A DNA stretch of 34,854 nucleotides from Cellvibrionaceae bacterium (GTDB lineage: Bacteria > Pseudomonadota > Gammaproteobacteria > Pseudomonadales > Cellvibrionaceae), in the NCBI GenBank assembly GCA_021151615.1, contig JAGKXA010000039.1, positions 1 through 34,854 of the forward strand, read 5' to 3'. The stretch's first letter is position 1. The number at the start of each line of letters is the position of its first letter. Positions 23,505-30,924 of this stretch are shown here, one piece after another. Under the pieces are notes generated by a model that ran no database searches, was not told where the DNA came from, and saw only the letters and a list, made by a program, of their open reading frames with translations. A program made the position numbers and the translations under genes.

Positions 23505-23741
23505 ATGAATGAACAAATTGATAAAACTTTGGATACCTCCGGCCTGCTGTGTCCTGAACCGGTAATGATGCTGCATAAAGCAGTCAAGGAAGTGGCGATT
23601 GGCAATCTCATTGAGGTGATTGCAACTGATCCGTCAACACAGCGCGACATTCCAAAGTTCTGTATGTTTCTTGGTCACGAATTGGTTGATCAGAAAAAAA
23701 ACGAGACTCAGTATTTTTATTACATCCGCAAAAATAAATGA
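23505..23741 (+). CDS. tusA: Sulfurtransferase TusA
   Basis: TusA accepts persulfide sulfur from the cysteine desulfurase IscS and passes it along the TusBCD-TusE-MnmA relay for s2U34 in tRNA. The 78-residue protein has the family core LDTSGLLCPEPVMMLHKAVK with the active cysteine in CPEP, then VIATDPSTQRDIPKFCMFLGH. Length matches E. coli TusA (81). The frame is open upstream to 23466 but the ATG at 23505 matches the family start. It belongs to the same modification pathway as mnmC elsewhere in the window. Confidence 0.95.
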   Translation: MNEQIDKTLDTSGLLCPEPVMMLHKAVKEVAIGNLIEVIATDPSTQRDIPKFCMFLGHELVDQKKNETQYFYYIRKNK

Positions 23742-23768
23742 CCTGATTCTTATTTTCAGGGAATAAAA

Positions 23769-23795
23769 AACGCCGCAGGTGCGGCGTTATTTTTG
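23769..23795 (+). terminator. Intrinsic terminator after tusA
   Basis: AACGCCGC (23769-23776) pairs with GCGGCGTT (23781-23788) around an AGGT loop, followed by ATTTTT. An A-run precedes the stem, so it may also serve the convergent gene that ends at 23812. Confidence 0.85.
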
Positions 23796-23811
23796 GGGTT
23801 TTTAATACACC

Positions 23812-24516
23812 TCAGGTTTGCATACCATCAACCAACAAGGAAATCGCTGCAAGTGCTTCGGGGTCTTCCGCTTTAATTTTGTTGGCAATCTGATGTTGGA
23901 AGAAGTAACGGAATTGCTCGCTGGCTTGCGCTTCATACAAGGAGTCATCGCCGGGTAATACCGGTGTGCTGACAACCTTGGCTGGGTCGCTGATCATGGC
24001 GTACACACTGCCGTCATAATGCAGGCACCAACTGACAACCTCCACCAGCGACAAGCGTTTGCTGTCCGGAACTGCCAGAACAGCATGGGTGCCAATGGTA
24101 TCCGGTAATTCCTGGATGACATCATCGCCACTATCGCATTGGACTTCGTAGTATTCTGCCGCCGTTTCAAGCTCAATGACCTTGTGCATGGGAGCCTCAA
24201 AAAACAGCTCATCAATACCTGGATCATAATAACCTTCCCAATGGCCATTTAGCGGGTCACAGAGGTCGGGGCAGGGCACTATATCGTTTAGCCAGGGAAC
24301 TAAACCCACCACTTCGCCATTGGCTCTCAGGCCCCAGCAAAGGATTTTAAGGCTGTAGAGTTTTTCGGAGCTGGTATCGTTGGAGTAGAGCATTTCAAGC
24401 CCGTCCAATTCCGGGGCAAGGCGAATGAAGCGCTCATCGTGAATGGCTGAGTAGGTTTTCCTGGTGAAGAGATCAACCACATTATCCATGTTGTGGCCAG
24501 TGTGCGAGGTCTTCAT
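23812..24516 (-). CDS. Uncharacterised acidic protein, 234 residues
   Basis: I cannot assign a function. The protein has no signal peptide or membrane segment, is acidic and contains several aromatic-rich motifs: DGLEMLYSNDTSSEKLYSLK, ILCWGLRANGEVVGLVPWLN, GHWEGYYDPGIDELFFEAP, and VVSWCLHYDGSVYAMISDP. Two sections look alike (CWGLRANGEVVGLV and CWCLHYDG-type), suggesting an internal duplication. I prefer the ATG at 24516, which has a GGGGG-rich ribosome binding site and lies downstream of a good promoter candidate. The open frame reaches 24636, but that start would be upstream of the promoter. It is divergent from pdxB. Confidence 0.65.
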   Translation of the reverse strand: MKTSHTGHNMDNVVDLFTRKTYSAIHDERFIRLAPELDGLEMLYSNDTSSEKLYSLKILCWGLRANGEVVGLVPWLNDIVPCPDLCDPLNGHWEGYYDPGIDELFFEAPMHKVIELETAAEYYEVQCDSGDDVIQELPDTIGTHAVLAVPDSKRLSLVEVVSWCLHYDGSVYAMISDPAKVVSTPVLPGDDSLYEAQASEQFRYFFQHQIANKIKAEDPEALAAISLLVDGMQT

Positions 24517-24600
24517 AATACCACCCCCTAAATTGAGGTAGATCCCGCTGCGGGTAAACCCTGACAACGGGTTCCAAACGATGGTTTTAACGTCACCATC

Positions 24601-24629
24601 ACTATATAAAGTATATGCTAATTCGCCAA
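24601..24629 (-). promoter_or_regulatory. Candidate sigma70 promoter for the uncharacterised gene 23812-24516
   Basis: On the - strand, TTGGCG (24629-24624; 4/6) and TATAGT (24606-24601; 5/6) are 17 bp apart. Transcription would begin near 24594, leaving a leader of about 78 nt before the preferred ATG at 24516. This also argues against a start at 24636. Confidence 0.4.
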
Positions 24630-24735
24630 AGCACAACTGCTATGGTTGATTTTTTTATTCCCTGGATTTATTTGGCGCCTACTTTTGCAACAAACAGAAC
24701 ATATAAACGCCTTTTCTGGCAATAAGCGAGCTTTT

Positions 24736-25875
24736 ATGAAGATAGTTGCGGATGAAAACATCCCGCTGGTTAACGAGTTTTTCAGTCGCCTCGGGGATGT
24801 TACCCGCCTCCCGGGGCGCAGTCTTACCCCTGACGATGTGCGTGATGCCGATGCCCTGATTGTTCGTTCAGTAACCCGTGTCAATGAGTCGTTGCTGGCG
24901 GGTAGCAAGGTTAAGTTTGTCGGGACTTGTACTATCGGAGTGGATCATCTCGACCAGGCTTACCTTGAAGCCAATAACATTGGTTGGTCCAGTGCTCCAG
25001 GTTGTAACGCTAACTCAGTGGTTGAGTATGTGTACGCCGCGCTTGCGTATTTGAACATTAACTGGCTGCAAGTGACATTCGGGATTATCGGCTGCGGTAA
25101 CGTGGGGGGGCTGCTACATAAACGTTTGAAGGCTCAAGGGGTGAAGGTTCGCTGCTACGATCCCAATATTACGCCGGCACAAAATCCTGATTTAACCTCG
25201 CTGGATGAGGTGTTGTCCTGTGATGTCATTAGTATGCATACGCCATTGGTTATGGATGGCTTGCATCCCAGTTTTCATTTGCTCAGCCACAAAGAGTTAA
25301 ATCAATTAAAGCCGGGTGCGGTGCTGATCAATGCTGGACGTGGTGCTGTGATTGATAATCAGGCGCTGCTAGAAGTGTTACAAGTTCGCACTGATTTGCG
25401 GGTAGTGCTGGATGTGTGGGAGCCTGAACCGGACATTTCATTGGAGCTACTCGACAAGGTGTTATTGGGAAGCCCGCATATTGCCGGTTATAGCTACGAT
25501 GGCAAACTTAATGGAACTGAAATTGTTTACCATGCATTGTGTAAGCATATTGGTACCCAGCCCCAAGCCTCGCTCGCAGAATTGGTTGCTCCCTTGGCAA
25601 ATAATCAACTGCGGGTAGATGATGAAACCAAATCGGCATTCGAAATTGCCCAGTCGTTAATCCAACAGGTATACGACATAGTGGCTGATGATGCTCGTCT
25701 ACGTGATACTGCGCGCAAGGCGCTTGCGGGAGGTATTAATTTTGGTGAGGGTTTTGATGACTTGCGCAAGCACTATCCAAAACGTCGTGAATTTCATAAT
25801 TATCAGGTTCATTTGGAATCGGTAAATGATGCCGATAAAAAGTGGCTACAAGTGTTGGGTTTCCGCTGTGTTTAA
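24736..25875 (+). CDS. pdxB: 4-phosphoerythronate dehydrogenase PdxB
   Basis: PdxB oxidises 4-phospho-D-erythronate, the second step of DXP-dependent pyridoxal 5'-phosphate synthesis. The 379-residue protein (E. coli 378) starts MKIVADENIPLVNEFFSRLG. It shows the D-2-hydroxyacid dehydrogenase fold: NAD motif FGIIGCGNVGGLLHKRL, catalytic-arginine segment VLINAGRGAVIDNQAL, glutamate in LDVWEPEPDIS and histidine in SPHIAGYSYDGK. A C-terminal dimerisation domain follows. The ATG at 24736 fits the family; the open frame extends upstream without similarity. The 3' end overlaps the next gene by several bases, forming an operon of three genes. Confidence 0.95.
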   Translation: MKIVADENIPLVNEFFSRLGDVTRLPGRSLTPDDVRDADALIVRSVTRVNESLLAGSKVKFVGTCTIGVDHLDQAYLEANNIGWSSAPGCNANSVVEYVYAALAYLNINWLQVTFGIIGCGNVGGLLHKRLKAQGVKVRCYDPNITPAQNPDLTSLDEVLSCDVISMHTPLVMDGLHPSFHLLSHKELNQLKPGAVLINAGRGAVIDNQALLEVLQVRTDLRVVLDVWEPEPDISLELLDKVLLGSPHIAGYSYDGKLNGTEIVYHALCKHIGTQPQASLAELVAPLANNQLRVDDETKSAFEIAQSLIQQVYDIVADDARLRDTARKALAGGINFGEGFDDLRKHYPKRREFHNYQVHLESVNDADKKWLQVLGFRCV

Positions 25876-27007
25876 ATTGGGTTTAATTGTTAATCCCTAT
25901 GCGGGTCTGGGCGGTAGCGTTGGGTTAAAGGGGTCTGACGGTGAAGCAATTCGTGCTGAGGCTTTGGCGCGTGGTGCAGAAATGCGTGCCCCGCAACGCA
26001 TGGCGCGCGCATTGCAATTTCTGTTGGCATTTCGTGATCAAATTGAGATTGTTTGTTTTGCGGGTGATATGGGCGAAACTACTGCTCGCGCTTTGGGTTT
26101 CGCTACACATGTTGTTGGTGCAGCGCAACAATCGCCCAGTGAAGCATCGGATACTTGTGCCGCAGCCAGCGAGTTAATGCATCAGTCCGTTGATTTGATT
26201 TTATTTGCCGGAGGCGACGGTACTGCGCGATTAATTGCTGATGTTGTTGGTACCCGTCAACCCGTCCTTGGGGTTCCCTCCGGTGTAAAAATGCATTCCG
26301 GTGTTTATGCAATTTCACCGGAAGCGGCGGGCGAAATTGTTAGGCAATTATTGACAGGACAGTTGGTAAATATTGCCGAGCGCGATGTAAAAGATATCGA
26401 TGAAGATGCATTTCGCAAGGGGCAGGTGCGCGCGCGCTTTTATGGCACCCTGCTGGTGCCGGAGGACTCGCAATTTTTGCAGCAAGTCAAAAATGCGGGC
26501 ACTGAACGCGATGAGCTGGCACAGCTGGATGTCGCCCAGGAAATGATTCAGCAATTACAGCCTGATACTTTGTACCTTGTTGGCCCTGGTTCAACTACAC
26601 ATCTATTTTTGCAAGAGTTGGGTTTGGAAGGGAGTTTGCTGGGTGTAGATATATTGCTGAATAGTGAGTTGGTTGCTATTGATGTAACTGCGCCGCAAAT
26701 TCTCGCACAACTCAATCAATTTTCTGGTCCGGTAAAAATGATTATTACTGCAATAGGTGGTCAGGGGCATATTCTGGGGCGTGGTAACCAACAATTTACG
26801 CCGGAGATTTTACGGCGAGTAGGTAAAGACAATATTGTCATCATCGCTGCGCGCGGAAAAATCCTGGCACTTAATGGCCGTCCATTATTGGTAGATACTA
26901 ACGACCCGCAATTGGATCAATTGTTTTGCGGTTATGCACGGGTAATTACCGGTTATAACGAGTCAATTATGTATCCCGTCGGTTACTCAGCGGGTGATCG
27001 AGTGTGA
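25868..27007 (+). CDS. ATP-NAD kinase / AcoX-like protein
   Basis: This 379-residue cytoplasmic protein starts at GTG 25868 with FKLGLIVNPYAGLGGSVGLK, the opening of AcoX-like/ATP-NAD kinase family proteins. The NAD-kinase-type motif LILFAGGDGTARLIADVV carries GGDG. A second conserved stretch is VLGVPSGVKMHSGVYAISP, and later come LYLVGPGSTTHLF and MIITAIGGQGHILGRGNQQ. The substrate is not established for this family, so I do not call it NadK; it is longer than typical NadK (about 290 residues). It overlaps pdxB by 8 bases and the next gene by 4 bases (GTGA). Confidence 0.82.
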   Translation: MFKLGLIVNPYAGLGGSVGLKGSDGEAIRAEALARGAEMRAPQRMARALQFLLAFRDQIEIVCFAGDMGETTARALGFATHVVGAAQQSPSEASDTCAAASELMHQSVDLILFAGGDGTARLIADVVGTRQPVLGVPSGVKMHSGVYAISPEAAGEIVRQLLTGQLVNIAERDVKDIDEDAFRKGQVRARFYGTLLVPEDSQFLQQVKNAGTERDELAQLDVAQEMIQQLQPDTLYLVGPGSTTHLFLQELGLEGSLLGVDILLNSELVAIDVTAPQILAQLNQFSGPVKMIITAIGGQGHILGRGNQQFTPEILRRVGKDNIVIIAARGKILALNGRPLLVDTNDPQLDQLFCGYARVITGYNESIMYPVGYSAGDRV

Positions 27008-27930
27008 ATATCATCGTTGAACGGCTTGAGCGTCTTGCTGAAAAGGTTCGCACGCAGCAGAACATTGACAGCTACCGCGTTTTTCACGGACGTGGACGAA
27101 CTTTTCCCGGGTTGGAATTTATCACCATCGATTTTTTCCAACCAGTTATTTTGCTGACCTTATTTGTAGAACCACCGCAAGGTTGGTTATCTGATTTGGT
27201 TTCCAAAGCGAGTAAGCTATTTAATGAAAGTGAAACCAGATTACTGGTTCAACATCGCTATTTGCCGGGTGCGCCGAGCGAATTGCTGTGGGGGACTTTA
27301 CCCGAGCAGTCAGTTGCTCGTCGCAATACTTTGCAATTTTCCCTGCATTTGGCCCAGCAGCAAAACAGCGGCTTTTTTCTGGATATGGAACCGGGCAGGG
27401 CGTGGTTGGAGCAGAATGCACAAGGCAAGCGAATTTTAAATTTATTTGCTTACAGCTGTGCTTTCTCGGTGGTGGCGGTTGCTGCTGGCGCAGATGTTGT
27501 TGTCAATGTGGATATGAGCAGTGCGGCACTGAATCTTGGGCGCACTAATCACCAGCGCAATGGTTTGGATAAAACCCGCAGTGAGTTTTTGGCTGAGAAT
27601 ATTCTAAAGTCCTGGGGGCGCATTAAAAAACGCGGCCCCTATGATCTGGTAATTATTGATCCACCTTCTTATCAGAAAGGCAGTTTTATTGCAGAAAAAG
27701 ACTACGCCAAAGTAATTCGTCGTTTGCCTGAGCTGATGCCGGACGGTGGTTTGATACTGGCCTGTTTAAATGCGCCAGAATTGGGTGAGGGGTTCTTGCG
27801 GCAGGCATTTTCTGAGAGCTGCCCCGGCGCAGAGTTCGCGGAGCGCTTGCAACCACACCCGGATTTTCCAGATGTGGATCCAGAGCAGCAATTAAAATTA
27901 TTGATTTATAAGTTGCAATCACCAATTTGA
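27004..27930 (+). CDS. RlmI-like class I SAM-dependent methyltransferase
   Basis: This 308-residue protein starts at GTG 27004, overlapping the upstream stop. The C-terminal half is a Rossmann-fold methyltransferase: motif I RILNLFAYSCAFSVVAVAAG, motif II VVNVDMSSAALNLG, and the motif IV segment YDLVIIDPPSYQKGSF. These match the RlmI/RlmK class of rRNA methyltransferases. It lacks the N-terminal PUA domain of RlmI and the cysteines expected of a C5-cytosine enzyme are not evident, so the target is uncertain. It is followed by a strong bidirectional terminator. Confidence 0.82.
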   Translation: MNIIVERLERLAEKVRTQQNIDSYRVFHGRGRTFPGLEFITIDFFQPVILLTLFVEPPQGWLSDLVSKASKLFNESETRLLVQHRYLPGAPSELLWGTLPEQSVARRNTLQFSLHLAQQQNSGFFLDMEPGRAWLEQNAQGKRILNLFAYSCAFSVVAVAAGADVVVNVDMSSAALNLGRTNHQRNGLDKTRSEFLAENILKSWGRIKKRGPYDLVIIDPPSYQKGSFIAEKDYAKVIRRLPELMPDGGLILACLNAPELGEGFLRQAFSESCPGAEFAERLQPHPDFPDVDPEQQLKLLIYKLQSPI

Positions 27931-27968
27931 GTTACAAAAAAACCAGCCGAGGCTGGTTTTTTTGTAAC
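27931..27968. terminator. Bidirectional intrinsic terminator, perfect 18-bp palindrome arms
   Basis: Arms 27931-27948 and 27951-27968 are exact reverse complements around a GA centre. A CCAGCC/GGCTGG core is flanked by seven A on the left and seven T on the right. It lies between the methyltransferase gene and convergent alaA, serving both. Confidence 0.92.
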
Positions 27969-27978
27969 ACGCAATAAC

Positions 27979-29193
27979 CTATTGGGAATAACGCGATAGG
28001 AAGTTGCCGAAGCGTTGGATGGCTTTGGTTAAGTCATCTTCACGCGGTAAGAACACAATGCGGAAGTGATCGCGGTTAGGCCAGTTAAATGCAGTACCTT
28101 GCACCAGCAATACTTTTTCCTGCAACAGGAAATCCAAAATCATTTGCTGGTCATCCTTAATTTTGTACATGTTCAAATCGAGTTTCGGGAATAGGTACAA
28201 GGCGCCTTTGGGTTTAACGCAGGAAAGGCCGGGAATTTCCGCGATAGCTTTTAGCGCTGTATCGCGCTGGTCGCGTAAACGGCCGCCGGGAATAATTAAT
28301 TCGTTAATACTTTGATAACCGCCCAGTGCAGTTTGCACGGCATACATCGCCGGTACGTTTGCGCACAAACGCATGGACGACAGCATTTCCAAACCTTCAA
28401 TGTAGCTGCGTGCGCGATGCTTGGCTCCGCTGATGACCATCCAGCCGGAACGGAAACCTGCCAAGCGATAGGCTTTGGATAATCCGTTAAAGCTTACGCA
28501 GAGTACGTCCTGCGCCAGTTTTCCCATGGGAATAAATTCCGCGTCGTCGTACAGGATTTTGCTGTATATCTCGTCGGCAAAAATAATCAGGTTGTGGCGA
28601 CGTGCAAGCTCAACAATGGATTCCAATAGTTCACGGCTGTAGACCGCACCGGTCGGGTTGTTGGGGTTAATTACCACAATACCGCGGGTTTTGTCGGTAA
28701 TCTTGCTTTCGATGTCTGCCAGATCCGGAAACCAGTCGGCCTGCTCATCGCACAGGTAATGGCGAGCCTTGCCGCCGGCGAGATTTACGGCGGCAGTCCA
28801 GAGTGGATAATCCGGTGCTGGAACCAGGATTTCATCGCCGTTATTCAGCAGGGCCTGCATGGCCATCACAATCAGTTCACTGGCACCATTGCCGAGGATG
28901 ATATCTTCAATCTCAACTCCGGGAATTTCCAGGCGCTGGCATTCGTGCATGATCGCTTTGCGCGCGGCAAACAAACCCTTGGACGCGGTATAGCCCTCGG
29001 CATTGGCGAGGTTGTGGATGACGTCCTGGATGATTTCATCCGGCGCCGAAAAGCCGAACGGGGCAGGATTGCCAATGTTCAGCTTCAGGATACGGTGGCC
29101 TTCCTCTTCGAGGCGGTTAGCATGCTCGAGTACCGGGCCGCGAATGTCATAGCAAACTCCATTGAGTTTGTCGGATTTCTTAATCGGGTTCAT
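27979..29193 (-). CDS. alaA: Alanine transaminase AlaA
   Basis: AlaA transfers the amino group of glutamate to pyruvate to make alanine. The 404-residue protein (E. coli 405) is closely similar to E. coli AlaA along its length: NPIKKSDKLNGVCYDIRGPV, RILKLNIGNPAPFGFSAPDE, LVPAPDYPLWTAAVNLAGGK. The fold-type I aminotransferase motifs are GIVVINPNNPTGAVYSRELL and the PLP-lysine segment SFNGLSKAYRLAGFRSGW. The conserved C-terminus VQGTAFNWPNRDHFRIVFLP is also present. The ATG at 29193 aligns with the family start. It is divergent from the msrB remnant, and a direct repeat GATTGCGGT lies upstream (29211 and 29227). Confidence 0.95.
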   Translation of the reverse strand: MNPIKKSDKLNGVCYDIRGPVLEHANRLEEEGHRILKLNIGNPAPFGFSAPDEIIQDVIHNLANAEGYTASKGLFAARKAIMHECQRLEIPGVEIEDIILGNGASELIVMAMQALLNNGDEILVPAPDYPLWTAAVNLAGGKARHYLCDEQADWFPDLADIESKITDKTRGIVVINPNNPTGAVYSRELLESIVELARRHNLIIFADEIYSKILYDDAEFIPMGKLAQDVLCVSFNGLSKAYRLAGFRSGWMVISGAKHRARSYIEGLEMLSSMRLCANVPAMYAVQTALGGYQSINELIIPGGRLRDQRDTALKAIAEIPGLSCVKPKGALYLFPKLDLNMYKIKDDQQMILDFLLQEKVLLVQGTAFNWPNRDHFRIVFLPREDDLTKAIQRFGNFLSRYSQ

Positions 29194-29289
29194 TTGCAGT
29201 AAGATGCCTTGATTGCGGTAACGCGTGATTGCGGTTGAAAAACACTCGAATAATCGACCTTAACTAGTTGATCTGTCAAGGAAATCCTT

Positions 29290-29558
29290 ATGGCTGCCAA
29301 CGAAAAATTTAATGATAACCACTGGCGTTTGATGCGGATACCAAGTTCGATGCCGGTTGTGGTTGGCCCAGTTTTTATGCCCCGGTAAATAAGGTGGCCA
29401 TCCGTGAGCTGCTGGATACCAGCCATGGAATGTATCGCACCGAGGTTTTGTGTCGTAATTGTGATTGCCATTTGGGGCATGTGTTTACTGATGGCCCTGA
29501 GCCGACCGGGTTGCGCTATTGCATTAATTCCGCCTCCATTCAGTTCGATAAAAAATAA
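29290..29558 (+). pseudogene. msrB: msrB remnant (methionine-R-sulfoxide reductase B) with internal deletion and frameshift
   Basis: From an ATG at 29290 with AGGA upstream, the frame reads MAANEKFNDNHWR, an MsrB-like N-terminus, then goes out of frame to a stop near 29386. In another frame, from 29328, it reads FDADTKFDAGCGWPSFYAP and continues through HGMYRTEVLCRNCDCHLGHV and GLRYCINSASIQF to TAA at 29556-29558. That is the complete C-terminal half of MsrB, including the second zinc CxxC pair and the catalytic cysteine. About 50 codons that should lie between, including the first zinc CxxC pair, are missing and the frames do not match. The protein is therefore very unlikely to be active. 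An assembly error is the main alternative. Confidence 0.85.
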
Positions 29559-29565
29559 TCGGGTC

Positions 29566-29590
29566 ACTGTCGGGTTCAGAACTCGACAGT
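29566..29590. terminator. Hairpin after the msrB remnant
   Basis: An 11-bp stem (29566-29576 with 29580-29590, one G-U pair on the RNA) has a CAG loop just after the msrB stop. No T-run follows, so it is a weak terminator candidate or 3' end stabiliser. Confidence 0.35.
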
Positions 29591-29620
29591 ACGTGCTTGG
29601 CTTCTATGCAGACTCTTTTG

Positions 29621-29666
29621 ACTTGTTTGCACAATTGCACTAATCCGTTGGATTTTGTAAACAAGT
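29621..29666. promoter_or_regulatory. Long-spaced inverted repeat upstream of the RND genes
   Basis: ACTTGTTT (29621-29628) and its exact complement AAACAAGT (29659-29666) are 30 bp apart, and each inner flank continues with a similar ACAA/TTGT element. It lies about 140 bp upstream of the efflux adaptor gene, where an operator might be expected. No regulator gene is adjacent in the window. This could be chance. Confidence 0.25.
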
Positions 29667-29806
29667 GTTAAATATCAAGTTCCCATTCGATGAAACCTTA
29701 TCCTTAAGCAAACTTCTGCGTATAAATTTATATTCCAAAAATCACTCAATATTCGACATGGTTAAAAAACAAAGCACAACCATGTGCAGCTTCAGGGGAG
29801 AGCCTT

Positions 29807-30913
29807 ATGCATTATCTACCGCGCTTTGTGAAAAGCGGTATTGTTGTCAGTGCCTTATTGAGTGCGGTTGTGATTGCCCAGCCACCTGCAGATAAGGCTG
29901 TGGAGGTAATTGTGCAACCCGCCAGTATTAAGAACCTGACAACAAATATAGAAGCGCTCGGGACCTTGAGGGCCAACGAGTCTATTTCACTCACCTCCAA
30001 CGAAACCAAAAAAATTACGCGTATTAATTTTGAAGATGGCCAGCGCGTGACCAAAGGGCAAGTGTTGGTGGAAATGACCAGCCGTGAAGAATCCGCATTG
30101 CTTGAAGAGGCGCGCTTTAACGCTGACGAAGCTAAAAAGCAATTGGATCGTGTACGGGAATTGGCTAAACGAGGTGCTGCGGCCCAGTCATTACTCGATC
30201 AGCGTATTCGTGAATATGAAGCAGCACGTGCGCGTTACAACGCGACTGAATCCCGTTTGAAAGATTTAATTTTGTTAGCGCCATTTTCCGGTGTTGTGGG
30301 TTTGCGTGAAACGAGTGTCGGGGCATTGGTATCTCCCGGTGATCAAATCACCACGCTCAATGATGATTCAGTCATGAAACTGGATTTCACTGTGCCCGCT
30401 ATTTATTTACGCAGTCTCGCACTGGATTTGCCGATAGTGGCAAAAAGTCGTGATCTGGATGGAAAAGAATTTCACGGCAAGGTATTCAGCATCGATAACC
30501 GCATCGATGAAGTGACTCGCTCGATTAAAGTGAGGGCGCTGCTCGACAATAAAAATTATGAATTGAAACAGGGCATGCTAATGTTGGTGGATCTAAAAGC
30601 GGGTGCGCGTGATGCACTGGTTATTTCTGAATCCGCACTGGTACCTCTGGGAAGTAATAACTTTGTATTTGTGATTAAAAATACTGAAGGTAAAACCAGT
30701 GTGGAACGCCGTCAAATACAGATTGGCGAACGTCTCGCCGGTGCAGTTGAAGTGCTTAAAGGATTGGAAGCGGGCGATAAACTGGTGACTCATGGTTTGC
30801 AAAAAATTCGCCCCGGGCAAATTGTTAAAGTAATGGCGGAAGAAAAATCGGCTGCTGAGCAATCAGGGGGAGAGCCACATCTCTCAGATTTGATTAACGC
30901 GCAAACTCACTGA
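29807..30913 (+). CDS. RND efflux periplasmic adaptor (membrane fusion protein)
   Basis: This 368-residue HlyD/AcrA-type adaptor has an N-terminal signal or anchor (GIVVSALLSAVVIAQ) without a lipobox cysteine. The split lipoyl domain is visible as NETKKITRINFEDGQRVTKG and LILLAPFSGVVGLRETSVGA. Between them is an alpha-helical hairpin (about residues 100-150, EARFNADEAKKQLDRVREL), and a beta-barrel and membrane-proximal domain follow. It bridges the permease encoded next to an outer-membrane channel. The ATG at 29807 has a strong AGGGGAG site seven bases upstream. The permease gene begins 11 bases after the stop. Substrate cannot be told from the sequence. Confidence 0.92.
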   Translation: MHYLPRFVKSGIVVSALLSAVVIAQPPADKAVEVIVQPASIKNLTTNIEALGTLRANESISLTSNETKKITRINFEDGQRVTKGQVLVEMTSREESALLEEARFNADEAKKQLDRVRELAKRGAAAQSLLDQRIREYEAARARYNATESRLKDLILLAPFSGVVGLRETSVGALVSPGDQITTLNDDSVMKLDFTVPAIYLRSLALDLPIVAKSRDLDGKEFHGKVFSIDNRIDEVTRSIKVRALLDNKNYELKQGMLMLVDLKAGARDALVISESALVPLGSNNFVFVIKNTEGKTSVERRQIQIGERLAGAVEVLKGLEAGDKLVTHGLQKIRPGQIVKVMAEEKSAAEQSGGEPHLSDLINAQTH

Positions 30914-30924
30914 GGGTAATGATC

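Noticed and set aside
29211..29235. Direct repeat GATTGCGGT (two copies, 16 bp apart) upstream of alaA
   Set aside because: Two short copies without symmetry or a known matching regulator; may be chance.
29190..29567. Open frame on the - strand over the msrB remnant
   Set aside because: It is antisense to the clear MsrB sequence and shows no family features; it arises from codon composition.
29721..29732. TATAAATTTATA palindrome upstream of the RND adaptor
   Set aside because: It could hold a -10 element, but the best -35 at 17 bp (TTATCC) matches only 3/6, so no promoter is called.
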